Shown here piece after piece: positions 52,712-61,952 of a DNA stretch of 64,000 nt. Source of the DNA: an uncultured Pirellulales bacterium (lineage in GTDB: Bacteria; Planctomycetota; Planctomycetia; Pirellulales; Thermoguttaceae); contig CALLPE010000050.1 in NCBI GenBank assembly GCA_938015445.1, positions 1 through 64,000 of the forward strand, given 5' to 3'. The notes beneath the pieces are model-generated. The model was not told where the DNA came from. It did not search any database and was given only the letters and a program-made list of their open reading frames with translations. Numbering within the stretch: the first letter of the stretch is position 1; each line of letters opens with the position of its first letter. The position numbers were made by a program, and so were the translations under genes.

Positions 52712-54295
52712 ATGTCTGCCCAATGGTTCTGGAATATGGCAGGGACGGAGGTCGGGCCGCTGACGGTCCAGCAACTTAGGGCCATGGCAGCCGCCGGCAA
52801 GCTCACCGCCACAGATCTGATCAAGCGCGGCCGTGATGGGGCCTGGATAAAGGCCGGGGAAGTGACATCGCTGTTTTCGAAGGTTGGTCCATGGTCGGAT
52901 TCATCGGGAGGTGCTCAGCAGCAATCCGCTCCACACCCAGCGACTGGCCAGCAGGCAGTACAGCAGGCCGTTAGGCAGCAGTCTCCGGGAACGGCGGCAG
53001 TTGGGCACCACACTTCGGCGGCGGCTGCCGGGCCAGACTCCTCCGAAGCGATGGCACCCAGGCAGGAGTCCTTGGGAACGGCGGCCGCCGGCACGGCAGG
53101 TAGCGGAGCGATGCCAAAGGGCAAACCAGCCGCTGCCGCACCGGTAGGCAAGAAGCGGCCGCCACTGCGCGCCGTCCCCCTCGAGGACGAACCCATCGGC
53201 GTCAACCAACCAGTGGCGCCGGTGGCCGTTGGGCCGCAGTCGGTTCCAAGCAGTGTCGTTCCGGCCGCCGGCGTTGCTCGCCCCATTCCTTTATCAGCGG
53301 TCCGAACCGCCCCAGTGGCGGTCGCCGCGCGCACATCGCCTGGTCACTCCAGCGAAGCGCTCGGCTTGAGCGAAAAGCGCAAGCGCAGGGAACGGGCGAT
53401 ATTCTATGGGTCGTTGGCGGCCATTGGAGTGGCGTTGGTGGTAGGAATCGTCGTGTGGAGCTTTTCGGGCGACAGCAGCCCACCTCCAGAAGAACCAGGA
53501 CAGCCCAAAATCGCCCAACAGCCGAAGACACCGTTGGAAGAAAACCTGTCTGATCCTGAGGTGCTGGAAAAGGCCAAAGCAGTCCGCGAGCCAGAGCAGC
53601 GGCCCTCAGTAGTGCTTGACCAAACCGATGGCGACCGGCCCGGCGCGATCCAATGGGTTGATGCCAGCAAGGGACAATTTGCTGCCCGGGGCGACGTGAA
53701 AGTGCGTGTCCGCGAGGTGTATGTTGGGGTGCCGACGTTGGTCACCCCAACCGGGGAGCAACACCCACGGGGCAACGACTACCTGTGGATCGTCATAGAG
53801 ATCGTCAACGACAGCAAGCAGAAGTTGGATTATCCTGGATTGCGGGTGGGCATGGGCACGGCGCACACCGTTGTACTTACCGACAATCTGGGACGCCCCT
53901 GCGCGCCAGCCCGTTTTCGCACCGCGACGACGTACTCGGTCAAGGGTCAGGTGACGACCACTGCGCCGATCGGGCCGGGCGAATCCATCGAAGACGTGCT
54001 CTTGTACAAAGACCCGCGCGGCGCAGATCGAAAAGATGCCCGGGTTAAACTGTTACGGTTGCAGTTGCCCGGCGGTCCATTCGGCCAACAGGGCACCTTC
54101 AACTTCGAGATTCCCCTGAGCATGGCTCGGGAAGTGGCTGCACCATCCGGTTCAGAATCGCAGCCGCGAGAGGATGAAAGAACGTCGTCTCCTTCCGACG
54201 ACTTGCCGGGGCAACCTACTTCGCCACCCCCAAAGCCCGAATCACCAAAACCAAAGGACAAGCCCGGCATTCCCGGTGTGCTCGACGCCCTGTGA
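52712..54295 (+). CDS. GYF-domain membrane protein with C-terminal beta domain
   Basis: 527 aa. Residues 1-55 are a GYF_2-type domain (WFWNMAGTEVGPLTVQQLRAMAAAGK). A Pro/Ala/Gln-rich linker follows (about 60-225). One membrane helix lies at about 229-250 (AIFYGSLAAIGVALVVGIVVWSF). The extracytoplasmic part (about 300-470) resembles DUF4352-like immunoglobulin folds (LWIVIEIVNDSKQKLDYPGLRV). The tail is Pro/Ser-rich. It lies between oleC and oleD, 13 nt before oleD, suggesting co-transcription. Role unknown. Confidence 0.82.
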   Translation: MSAQWFWNMAGTEVGPLTVQQLRAMAAAGKLTATDLIKRGRDGAWIKAGEVTSLFSKVGPWSDSSGGAQQQSAPHPATGQQAVQQAVRQQSPGTAAVGHHTSAAAAGPDSSEAMAPRQESLGTAAAGTAGSGAMPKGKPAAAAPVGKKRPPLRAVPLEDEPIGVNQPVAPVAVGPQSVPSSVVPAAGVARPIPLSAVRTAPVAVAARTSPGHSSEALGLSEKRKRRERAIFYGSLAAIGVALVVGIVVWSFSGDSSPPPEEPGQPKIAQQPKTPLEENLSDPEVLEKAKAVREPEQRPSVVLDQTDGDRPGAIQWVDASKGQFAARGDVKVRVREVYVGVPTLVTPTGEQHPRGNDYLWIVIEIVNDSKQKLDYPGLRVGMGTAHTVVLTDNLGRPCAPARFRTATTYSVKGQVTTTAPIGPGESIEDVLLYKDPRGADRKDARVKLLRLQLPGGPFGQQGTFNFEIPLSMAREVAAPSGSESQPREDERTSSPSDDLPGQPTSPPPKPESPKPKDKPGIPGVLDAL

Positions 54296-54308
54296 CGGAG
54301 CAAGCCAC

Positions 54309-55319
54309 GTGAAAGCCCTGGTGACCGGCGGCGCAGGGTTTCTTGGAGGAAAGATCGTCGAGCAGTTGCTCCAGCGCGGCTGGTCGGTGCGGGTGCTGTG
54401 CCGCCGACGTCCCGCTTTGCTCGAAAACCTGCCGGTCGAGATAGTCTGCGGCGATGTTTCAGATTGCCAAGTGGTCACCGCAGCTTGCGCCGGCATGGAC
54501 GTGGTTTTCCACGTGGCAGGAGTTGCTGGACTGGGCGGCCCATGGCGCCATTATTATCGGACCAATACGCTGGGTACACGGAATGTATTGGAAGCGTGTC
54601 AGCGCCAGCATGTCGGCCGGCTGGTGTATACTAGCAGTCCCAGCGTCACGTTCGACGGTACTGACCAGTGTGGTGTAGATGAATCGGCCCCTTACCCCAA
54701 ACGCTGGCTGGCACATTATCCTCACAGCAAAGCACTGGCCGAGAAAATGGTGCTGGCCGCCAACGGGCAGCACGGGTTGCTTACCTGTGCGCTGCGCCCC
54801 CACTTGATTTGGGGCCCCGGCGACAGGCATTTGATTCCCAAACTGCTCCGACGCGCTACCAGCGGCAGGTTGCGGCGCGTGGGCGACGGCCGGAACCTGA
54901 TTGATAATGTTTTTGTGGACGACGCCGCACAAGCCCATCTACTGGCCGCAGAAGCTTTGACTCCAGGATCGCCCGCAGCCGGCAGCGCTTATTTCATTTC
55001 GCAAGGTCAACCGGTGAACTGCTGGCGCTGGATCGACCAGATTCTGTCGTTGGCAGAATTGCCCCCGGTGAGGCGCAGCATGTCGCTGAGAATGGCCTGG
55101 CGTATCGGTGTGGTTTGTGAATTGCTCTACGCGGCGCTGGGCATCCATAGCGATCCGCCCATGACACGATTTCTCGCTGCCCAACTGGCCACAAGCCATT
55201 ATTACGACATCAGCCGAGCACGGCGCGAATTGGGCTATCAGCCGCAAGTAACGACCGAAGACGGCATGCACCGGCTGCGCCCATGGTTGAAGGCAGGCGT
55301 AGTTCGTCGCTTCGCTTGA
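54309..55319 (+). CDS. oleD: OleD-like NAD(P)-dependent reductase
   Basis: 336 aa from the GTG at 54309, with GGAG before it, 13 nt after the GYF gene. It is an extended SDR of the 3-beta-hydroxysteroid dehydrogenase/OleD group: VTGGAGFLGG (residues 6-15), the catalytic YPHSKALAE (YxxxK), VIDNVF-like NLIDNVFVDD, and the RRELGYQP end. OleD reduces the beta-keto acid made by OleA to a beta-hydroxy acid, the substrate of OleC. A steroid-like or sugar substrate is less likely given oleC nearby. The ORF extends upstream, but that part overlaps the GYF gene. Confidence 0.83.
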   Translation: MKALVTGGAGFLGGKIVEQLLQRGWSVRVLCRRRPALLENLPVEIVCGDVSDCQVVTAACAGMDVVFHVAGVAGLGGPWRHYYRTNTLGTRNVLEACQRQHVGRLVYTSSPSVTFDGTDQCGVDESAPYPKRWLAHYPHSKALAEKMVLAANGQHGLLTCALRPHLIWGPGDRHLIPKLLRRATSGRLRRVGDGRNLIDNVFVDDAAQAHLLAAEALTPGSPAAGSAYFISQGQPVNCWRWIDQILSLAELPPVRRSMSLRMAWRIGVVCELLYAALGIHSDPPMTRFLAAQLATSHYYDISRARRELGYQPQVTTEDGMHRLRPWLKAGVVRRFA

Positions 55320-55659
55320 ATCGGCTGTAGTTGCGAACCGTCAGAGCAACTGCACTGTTGTGTGTGATAATCGGCTGCCAATGTCCTATAAAATAATCGG
55401 CTTTTGCTTTGCTGTAGAACAATCGGCTGCCAATGTCCCGTCGAGCAATCGGTTCGCAGTGTACAGCAAGTCGCTCGACGGCACCCATCGATTAAGTCAT
55501 TCTATTGCACCCTAATTACCCGGTGGTACAATCCAACCAAGACCGATACCGCCATCGATGCGTCTTACACTGAACTACCATTTGCCACTGAGGGATTGTC
55601 GTTGTGTGATAGATCATGTGATACATCAAGTTGATAGCCAGCCTACAGGAGTCGGGACT
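55320..55659. other. Gap between oleD and PQQ-like gene with tandem array
   Basis: 340 bases with no gene. Four 26-bp units lie at 55369-55472. A further aatcggct element begins at the oleD stop codon itself (55319). The PQQ-like gene start and its AGGAG follow. Confidence 0.5.
55369..55472. repeat. 26-bp imperfect tandem array downstream of oleD
   Basis: Units begin with aatcgg at 55369, 55395, 55421 and 55447. The first and third share aatcggctgccaatgtcc exactly. The period is 26 bp for the first three. Confidence 0.85.
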
Positions 55660-57060
55660 ATGAGAAGCGGCTTACGTTGCGGCGGATGGTTCTCTAGAAA
55701 CAGCGCCCCCAGGCTGTGCCTTGTCGGCTGGCGCCTGGCCATAGCTGCTGCTTGGCGGGCGGGTCGGCGTCTGCTTCCGGCTCTCGCCGCACTGGCGCTG
55801 CTCTTGGTAAGCGGCACTGCGCTGGGGCCGACGCTACTGGCGGAGAACTGGCCGGAGTTCCGCGGGCCAACCCGACAGGGTATCTCCAGCGAAAAGGGGA
55901 TCCCTATCAGGTGGAGCGCTACAGAAAACATAGTCTGGAGAACTCCTATTCCCGGCGAAGGCTGGTCCACGCCTATCGTCTGGGACAATCATATTTTCCT
56001 GACGGCTGCCACCGACGACGGCACCAGTTGCCGGGTGATAGCGATAGACCGCCCCAGCGGACGCGTGCTGTGGAATCGAGAGGTATTTCAACAAGAACCA
56101 AGCAATAGGCATGGCCGCAACTCGCCGGCCACACCATCGCCGGCGACCGACGGCCGTCGGGTGTACGCCTGTTTCCAGGACGGCAGCTTCGCGGCGCTGG
56201 ACTTCTCCGGACGCATCGTGTGGATCAACCGCGACTACCCTCATTACAGCCAGCACGGTTTGGCCACTTCATTGCTCTGCTACAAGGACATGCTCATCAT
56301 GACCCGCGACGGCAGCAGCCAAACCGGCGACAAACGAGTAGGTTGGCAAATTCCCTGGGATAAGTCGTATATTCTTGCTCTGGATGCCGCCACCGGACGC
56401 GAGCGCTGGAAGGCCTACCGCGGCATGACACGCATCGCGCACGGTGTGCCCAACATTTGGGAACACGAGTCGGGAGTACAACTGGTCAGCGAGACGGGCG
56501 ACGTGGTGCAGGGCTTCGACATTCAAACCGGCCGATTGCTATGGACCAGCACGGTGATCGGAGAAGGCAAAGTGCCGTCGGTAGTTTTGGGCGACGGGTT
56601 GGTGTTCACCGCCGGCGGATTCGGCGGCAGGGATTCGATCAAGGCCTTTCGGCTGGGCGGCAAAGGAGACTTGGGCGAGAGGAATCTCGTCTGGGAACAA
56701 CGCAAGGGAATGCCCAAAATCCCCTCGATGCTCTATCTGCGACCGTACCTGTACGCCATTGCTGACAACGGAGTAGCCTCCTGCATCGACGCCGAGACCG
56801 GCCACATCGTATGGCAAGAGCGGTTGGGCGGCAATTACTCGGCTTCGCCTGTCAGCGCCGAGGGACGCATCTACTTGCTGTCCGACGAGGGCGAAACCGT
56901 GGTGATGGAGGCCGGGCCGACGCCGAAAATCCTGGCCCGAAATCCGCTGGGCGAAAAAACCCAGGCCTCGATGGCCATTTCGCAGGGGCAGATTTTCATC
57001 CGCACAGTCAGTCACCTGTATTGCATCGGCTCAACACAGGACGCTTCGCAAAGCCGCTAG
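55660..57060 (+). CDS. PQQ-like beta-propeller repeat protein (secreted)
   Basis: 466 aa from the ATG at 55660 with AGGAG upstream. A long basic N-terminus leads to a signal or anchor (LLPALAALALLLVSGTALG, about 43-62). Repeats with the W-rich pattern follow from NWPEFRGPTRQGISS, a start common to planctomycete outer-membrane or periplasmic PQQ-like (BamB-related) proteins. Repeat units include GRVLWNREVF, GRERWKAYRG, GRLLWTSTVIG and GHIVWQERLGG, about eight blades in all. No PQQ-binding or enzyme residue can be assigned. A structural or assembly role is possible. Confidence 0.85.
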   Translation: MRSGLRCGGWFSRNSAPRLCLVGWRLAIAAAWRAGRRLLPALAALALLLVSGTALGPTLLAENWPEFRGPTRQGISSEKGIPIRWSATENIVWRTPIPGEGWSTPIVWDNHIFLTAATDDGTSCRVIAIDRPSGRVLWNREVFQQEPSNRHGRNSPATPSPATDGRRVYACFQDGSFAALDFSGRIVWINRDYPHYSQHGLATSLLCYKDMLIMTRDGSSQTGDKRVGWQIPWDKSYILALDAATGRERWKAYRGMTRIAHGVPNIWEHESGVQLVSETGDVVQGFDIQTGRLLWTSTVIGEGKVPSVVLGDGLVFTAGGFGGRDSIKAFRLGGKGDLGERNLVWEQRKGMPKIPSMLYLRPYLYAIADNGVASCIDAETGHIVWQERLGGNYSASPVSAEGRIYLLSDEGETVVMEAGPTPKILARNPLGEKTQASMAISQGQIFIRTVSHLYCIGSTQDASQSR

Positions 57061-57142
57061 CCGCGTTCCAGGGCGCACGGGCGCGAACAGCTCGCCGGAT
57101 CTGGCTCTGCGTGGGGATAAGGCGGCAACGCAAGTGAACGAT

Positions 57143-59779
57143 TCACACCTCCGAGTGATTCTCTGCCAGGTAGCATACCACGCGCTGCTCTTGGGCGTTG
57201 GCGTTCAGCCGGACGCAGTTGTAAGGCGCCGCAAGGCGCGAAGCGTCGATTACCCTGACACAATTTGACCACTGGGCGGCTTCGGGAAGCAGTTCTTCGA
57301 GCCGGTTGGGCGCCTGTTCCAAGAATTGTCGGTTCCACGTGTTCTGTTTGCGGTTGGGAAACAACGCCATATAAAGAAGGTCCATTTCTACCAATTCATT
57401 GAAGAAATGTGTGCCCAACGAGACATCCGGCACCAGATCGTCGCGCATGGCCACTATTTCGCACAGCACCGAGACGTTGGATATTTCAGCAAACGATACC
57501 GGCACGCCCAGCGATGGCGTCGTCGTGCCCCAACGGCCAGGGCCCACAAGCATTACGGTCCCCGGCCTCTGCGCCTCTTCCAAGTGCATGATTCGACCGA
57601 TAAGCCTGGCTATCGCATAGCGCTGTGCGATGGGCAATTGTCCGTACACTGACGGCACCACATACACCAAGCGTTCGATCCGACAAACGCGGCTGCGGCC
57701 GATCACCGCCCCGTGCGACTCCAAAATCACTCGCTCTGGAGGGAGCTTGGGGGGCGGCTCGATGACTGTGCCGCCGCTAGCCACTTGGAGCGGCCGGCAT
57801 TGCAAGAGGTTAATCTTGTATTGTTGCGGGTTGCCAGGGTCGAAGAAGTTGGCCGTAAACTCGACATCGACCGGATAGTCGTAAGCACGCCCCAAGGTTT
57901 GCAGCATCTCGCGGATGTCGGTTACAAAGGCGGTTTCACGTAGCAGCCCATCAAAAGTCAACACCCACGAAAACACCTCGCCCCGGCTGCGCTGCTGGGC
58001 CATCTCGGCAAGCTGCCGGTCTTGGGAGGCGAATACATCCAGCGGCAATTGCGGACTGCGGCGTGCCACCTCGGAAAACTCCTCGGAAACCAACTGGTTG
58101 GCTTCCAGGTCGATCACGTCCACCTTGCGCTGCGAGTATTGACGCACTTCGTCGGAGTCGGTTTCCGGACGACGATGCGGCGCACTGAGCGACACGATCC
58201 GCGTGTAATCGTCGTCGGCCCGATCGACCGCCCGGGTACCCAATCCAAATACCAGCCGTACCATGCCGGCCTGCGGGTCGATTTCCTTGTGCCAAACGTA
58301 GGGATTGAACGACAAGCCCACCCCCGCCACGTGAGGATAGAACAAAGTCCCACAGCGGGCACCGGACACACGCTGCACCAAAAGCGACATCTGCTCATCG
58401 CGGTCCAGCATCCCACGTTGCTCGCGGTAACGCAGGGCGTTTTCGCTCATGGTGCTGGCGTAGATGGTGCGCACCGCAGAGAGAAAGTCCTCTAGCCGTT
58501 GCTGGTGCGGCCCTTGATTGGCGCAAAATACACTTTCATACTTGCCAGCGAAGGCGTTGCCGAAGTTGTCTTCTAGTAGGCTGCTGCTGCGCACGATGAT
58601 CGGCGATTGGCCGAAATAGTCGAGCATCTCGGCAAACTCGTCGCGAATGCCCGGCGGAAACACTCCTGTAAGGATGCGGCGCCGGACTTCCTCCAAGCCC
58701 TCCAGAAACGTGGCCGGATTGAATTGCTTTTGCCGGAGCCACCAGCAGCCGTTCTGCACCAGAAAGGTATAGAATACGTCGGAACCGACGTAGAACGAGT
58801 CGTGGGCTTCCAGCAGTTCGTTCCAGCGCGGATGCGATTTCCGCAGTATCGCCCGCCCCAGCAGCATTCCCACCGACTTACCGCCGATCAGCCCGGAGCC
58901 AATCATCCGCCGCCACACCCCTAGCACGTCGCCGAGGGTCAAATATCGTTCGGCCATCCGCAGGATGCGTGGGTCGCGGGTAATGATCATCCGCAGCAAC
59001 GCGCGCAGATGCTCATCGGCGGCTTGAGGCGGAAGCTGTCCCCGGCGGATTGCCTCCCACACTTCCTCCGCCTGCAAAAACCGCCGGTTCCATACGCCCT
59101 GCCGGGCACGCACAGATTCCAGACCCGACCAAGGAAGTGCGGTAAGGATTTCGGCCGTTGTCGAGCTGTCGGCCACCGGCATGAACTCGTCGCCGCGCCA
59201 ATGGTGCAGCATGTACATGGTGGGCGAATAGCGGTGCTGAACCTTGATGGGCTGGATGAACAGGTCGCCCTTGTACCGGTAAACGTCGATAAGGATTTGC
59301 GTGGTGTCGCTGATCGGGTCGGTGGCGTGCACCGAGTGATGCCTGCGCAGCAAAGCGAAATAGGCAAACGATTGCTGGTCGAATACGTACGGACAAGTGA
59401 GCATGAAAAAGTTGCCCAGCATTCGATCGCTGCACCAATCCACCGCTAGCGTCGACAAACAGTCGAACACAAAATAGGCGCATCGCCCGGCTTGCGAAAT
59501 CACGCTATGTATTCGCGTGATGAACTGTTCAAAACCGTCTTGCACATCCAAGCGAACGATTTCGGCGCCGTCGGAATCGGAAACCAACGAGCGATGATCG
59601 GCGAAGCGAAAGTACACCAGCTTCCGTCCGCGGCGGCGGGCTTCCTGGCAATAGGCTTTCACCAACGGCAGGTAATCGTCGATCGACTCCACCTGCCACA
59701 CCAAATTATCGCCGGGAATCAGACCCTTCAGTACGCGGTCAAGCCCGGGCAGCCCAGTACTCCACAACGGTTCGCTCAT
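57143..59779 (-). CDS. PEP-synthase-like ATP-grasp protein with degenerate KaiC-like N-terminal domain
   Basis: 878 aa. Residues 1 to about 250 resemble KaiC/RadA: GLPGLDRVLKGLIPGDNL aligns with the start of a P-loop domain and YFVFDCLSTLAVDW with Walker B, but no GxxxxGKT follows, so ATP binding there seems lost. Residues about 290-660 match the pyruvate-phosphate dikinase / PEP synthase N-terminal domain (GGKSVGMLLGRAIL, VRSSSLLEDNFGNAFAGKYESV, a DEQMSLLVQRVSG strand). The C-terminal GPGRWGTTTPSLGVPVSFAE motif is shared with a few relatives. No TxHxA phosphohistidine domain is seen, so classical PEP synthesis is unlikely. Confidence 0.8.
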   Translation of the reverse strand: MSEPLWSTGLPGLDRVLKGLIPGDNLVWQVESIDDYLPLVKAYCQEARRRGRKLVYFRFADHRSLVSDSDGAEIVRLDVQDGFEQFITRIHSVISQAGRCAYFVFDCLSTLAVDWCSDRMLGNFFMLTCPYVFDQQSFAYFALLRRHHSVHATDPISDTTQILIDVYRYKGDLFIQPIKVQHRYSPTMYMLHHWRGDEFMPVADSSTTAEILTALPWSGLESVRARQGVWNRRFLQAEEVWEAIRRGQLPPQAADEHLRALLRMIITRDPRILRMAERYLTLGDVLGVWRRMIGSGLIGGKSVGMLLGRAILRKSHPRWNELLEAHDSFYVGSDVFYTFLVQNGCWWLRQKQFNPATFLEGLEEVRRRILTGVFPPGIRDEFAEMLDYFGQSPIIVRSSSLLEDNFGNAFAGKYESVFCANQGPHQQRLEDFLSAVRTIYASTMSENALRYREQRGMLDRDEQMSLLVQRVSGARCGTLFYPHVAGVGLSFNPYVWHKEIDPQAGMVRLVFGLGTRAVDRADDDYTRIVSLSAPHRRPETDSDEVRQYSQRKVDVIDLEANQLVSEEFSEVARRSPQLPLDVFASQDRQLAEMAQQRSRGEVFSWVLTFDGLLRETAFVTDIREMLQTLGRAYDYPVDVEFTANFFDPGNPQQYKINLLQCRPLQVASGGTVIEPPPKLPPERVILESHGAVIGRSRVCRIERLVYVVPSVYGQLPIAQRYAIARLIGRIMHLEEAQRPGTVMLVGPGRWGTTTPSLGVPVSFAEISNVSVLCEIVAMRDDLVPDVSLGTHFFNELVEMDLLYMALFPNRKQNTWNRQFLEQAPNRLEELLPEAAQWSNCVRVIDASRLAAPYNCVRLNANAQEQRVVCYLAENHSEV

Positions 59780-60304
59780 AACAGCAACGTCGGATTATTG
59801 TCGGGGAGGTACGTAGTAATTGCGGGCAACTTGGTAGGCCAGGATATCGCAAGACCTCGCTCCCCAACCGCACTGCCTAGCCCTTGCACTTCAGCTCTAA
59901 ATCGCAAGCGGCCTTCGCCCAACTAGCACGGTGCGATTGGTGGCAGGAGCAGTAGTGGACATCGCTGGCTGCGCCGTTGCCCGGTCTTAGGCCGCGAATC
60001 GTCCTTGCGCTAACTGTAACGACATTTTCGCCCGCCGAAACGCTTCGCAGCCACGTGCAGACTGTTTCAACACTATAACTGTATAGCTATTGCCATCACA
60101 TTTCAAACCAGCCGACGGCACTACGTCCTGCCGCATTTGCGGCGCTGCTAAGGCCTAATCGACTTTCATTGTCAGCCACGTTTGTTGGCTAGAGCACGTT
60201 AGCAGTCGGTGCTGCATGGCCAGAGCACACCAGCGGTCGGTAAACAACTTGGGCGGAAGCACTGCGGCGCGATAGGCACGTTATTGGCGGCCCAGCCATT
60301 CGAG
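59780..60304. other. Intergenic region after gnd
   Basis: 525 bases with no supported gene. A 24-bp repeat pair occurs at 60187-60241 close to the gnd stop. Promoter for the PEP-synthase-like gene expected but not located. Confidence 0.5.
60187..60241. repeat. Imperfect 24-bp direct repeat after gnd
   Basis: ggctagagcacgttagcag (60187) recurs as ggccagagcacaccagcgg (60218) with about five mismatches, period 31 bp. Both end in tcggt. Confidence 0.6.
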
Positions 60305-61756
60305 TTAATTGGGCGGACGACGGAGGCGCAGCCAGTCGGTATGGAATGGCCCTTCGCCTGGCCGGTCTACGCGATGATACGTATGGGCACCGAAGTAATC
60401 GCGTTGCGCCTGGAGCAAATTGGCCGGCAGCCGTTCGGAGCGATAACCATCGTAGTACGCCAGGGCCGCGGCGAAGGCCGGCGTGGGAATGCCCAATTCG
60501 ACGGCCGTCTTGACCACCTCGCGCCAGGCAGGCTGCGCCCGTGCGACCGCGTCGCGGAAGTAGGGGGCCAGCAGAAGGTTTTCCAGGTCGGGTTCCGCGT
60601 CGAAAGCCTCTTTGATGCGCTCCAAGAATACCGCCCGGATGATGCAACCCCCGCGCCACAGCAGGGCGATCGAGCCGAAGTTCAAAGGCCAGTTATGTTC
60701 GGCGGCCGCGTGTCGCAATTGCACGAAGCCCTGGGCGTAACTACAGATCTTCGACGCATACAAGGCCTGGCGAATTTGTTCGATGAAGGCCTTCCGGTCG
60801 CCGCTGTACTGCTTCGACGGCCCGGTGAGCACCTTGCTGGCACGCACACGCGCGTCCTTCATGGCCGATAGGCAGCGGGCGTATACGGCTTCGGTCACCA
60901 AGGTGCTCGGCACGCCCAGGTCCAGGGCCAGTTGGCTCATCCACTTGCCGGTTCCTTTCGCGCCGGCAGTGTCGAGTATCTTGTCCACCAGGTAGCCGTC
61001 GCCTTCGGGGTCTTTGACGCTGAAGATATCGCGCGTGATTTCAATGAGGTAGCTGTTTAGTTCCCCTTGATACCACTCGGCGAAAACATCATACAGTTCC
61101 TCATTAGTCAACCCCAGAGCGTTCTTGAGCATCCAGTACGATTCGCAAATAAGTTGCATATCGCCGTACTCGATGCCGTTGTGTACCATTTTCACATAAT
61201 GGCCAGCGCCGCGCGGGCCGACCCAATCGCAGCACGGGATGTCGTTGTTGGGTCCCACTTTGGCAGCGATGGCTTGGAAGATGGGTTTCACCAGCGGCCA
61301 GGCTTTTTCGCTACCGCCGGGCATGATGCTAGGACCTTTCAAAGCGCCTTCCTCGCCACCAGACACCCCAGTCCCGATATACAGCAGCCCCTTTGATTCC
61401 ACATAAGCTGTCCGCCGTTCGGTATCGGCAAAGTGGGTGTTACCACCGTCGATAATCACATCGCCGGTCTGGAGAAGGGGGATGAGTTTGTCGATGAATT
61501 CATCGACGGCCGGCCCGGCCTTTACCATCAGCATTACCTTCCTCGGCGGCTGGAGGCTGCTCACCAGTTCCTCTAGGCTGTGGCATCCGACAATCCGCTT
61601 CCCTTTTGCACGCCCCTGTACGAACTCATCCACTTTACTGACGGTGCGGTTGAAGACCGCCACGCTGAAGCCGCGGCTTTCTACGTTGAGGGCCAGGTTC
61701 TCGCCCATTACGGCCAAGCCTATCAGACCGAAATCGCATTTACCGTTCATTTCCAT
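60305..61756 (-). CDS. gnd: 6-phosphogluconate dehydrogenase (decarboxylating)
   Basis: 483 aa from the ATG at 61756; an ATG six bases on is also possible. The NADP fold is GLIGLAVMGENLALN, with VFNRTVSKVDEF. The signature GHYVKMVHNGIEYGDMQLI contains the catalytic Lys, and the family Cys-rich GVSGGEEGALKGPSIMPGG is kept, as are the Arg at SKVLTGPSK and the C-terminal FHTDW end. It converts 6-phosphogluconate to ribulose 5-phosphate and NADPH in the pentose phosphate pathway. The length is normal. Confidence 0.95.
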   Translation of the reverse strand: MEMNGKCDFGLIGLAVMGENLALNVESRGFSVAVFNRTVSKVDEFVQGRAKGKRIVGCHSLEELVSSLQPPRKVMLMVKAGPAVDEFIDKLIPLLQTGDVIIDGGNTHFADTERRTAYVESKGLLYIGTGVSGGEEGALKGPSIMPGGSEKAWPLVKPIFQAIAAKVGPNNDIPCCDWVGPRGAGHYVKMVHNGIEYGDMQLICESYWMLKNALGLTNEELYDVFAEWYQGELNSYLIEITRDIFSVKDPEGDGYLVDKILDTAGAKGTGKWMSQLALDLGVPSTLVTEAVYARCLSAMKDARVRASKVLTGPSKQYSGDRKAFIEQIRQALYASKICSYAQGFVQLRHAAAEHNWPLNFGSIALLWRGGCIIRAVFLERIKEAFDAEPDLENLLLAPYFRDAVARAQPAWREVVKTAVELGIPTPAFAAALAYYDGYRSERLPANLLQAQRDYFGAHTYHRVDRPGEGPFHTDWLRLRRPPN

Positions 61757-61952
61757 GGACTCCAATTTACGGACATCTGTGGAATCGTTATGCGGACCCT
61801 TTGCCAGACCATGCCGGAAAAACAGGTACCCCAAACTGAATTCGCTTACCTCTTGCCTTCCTCTTGTGTGCCCACGGTGCCTAAAGCCTGTACGCCCTCA
61901 GTAAACGTGGGCGGGCATACCTTGCATCGCGTCTAGTTCCCGCGGGCTTCTC

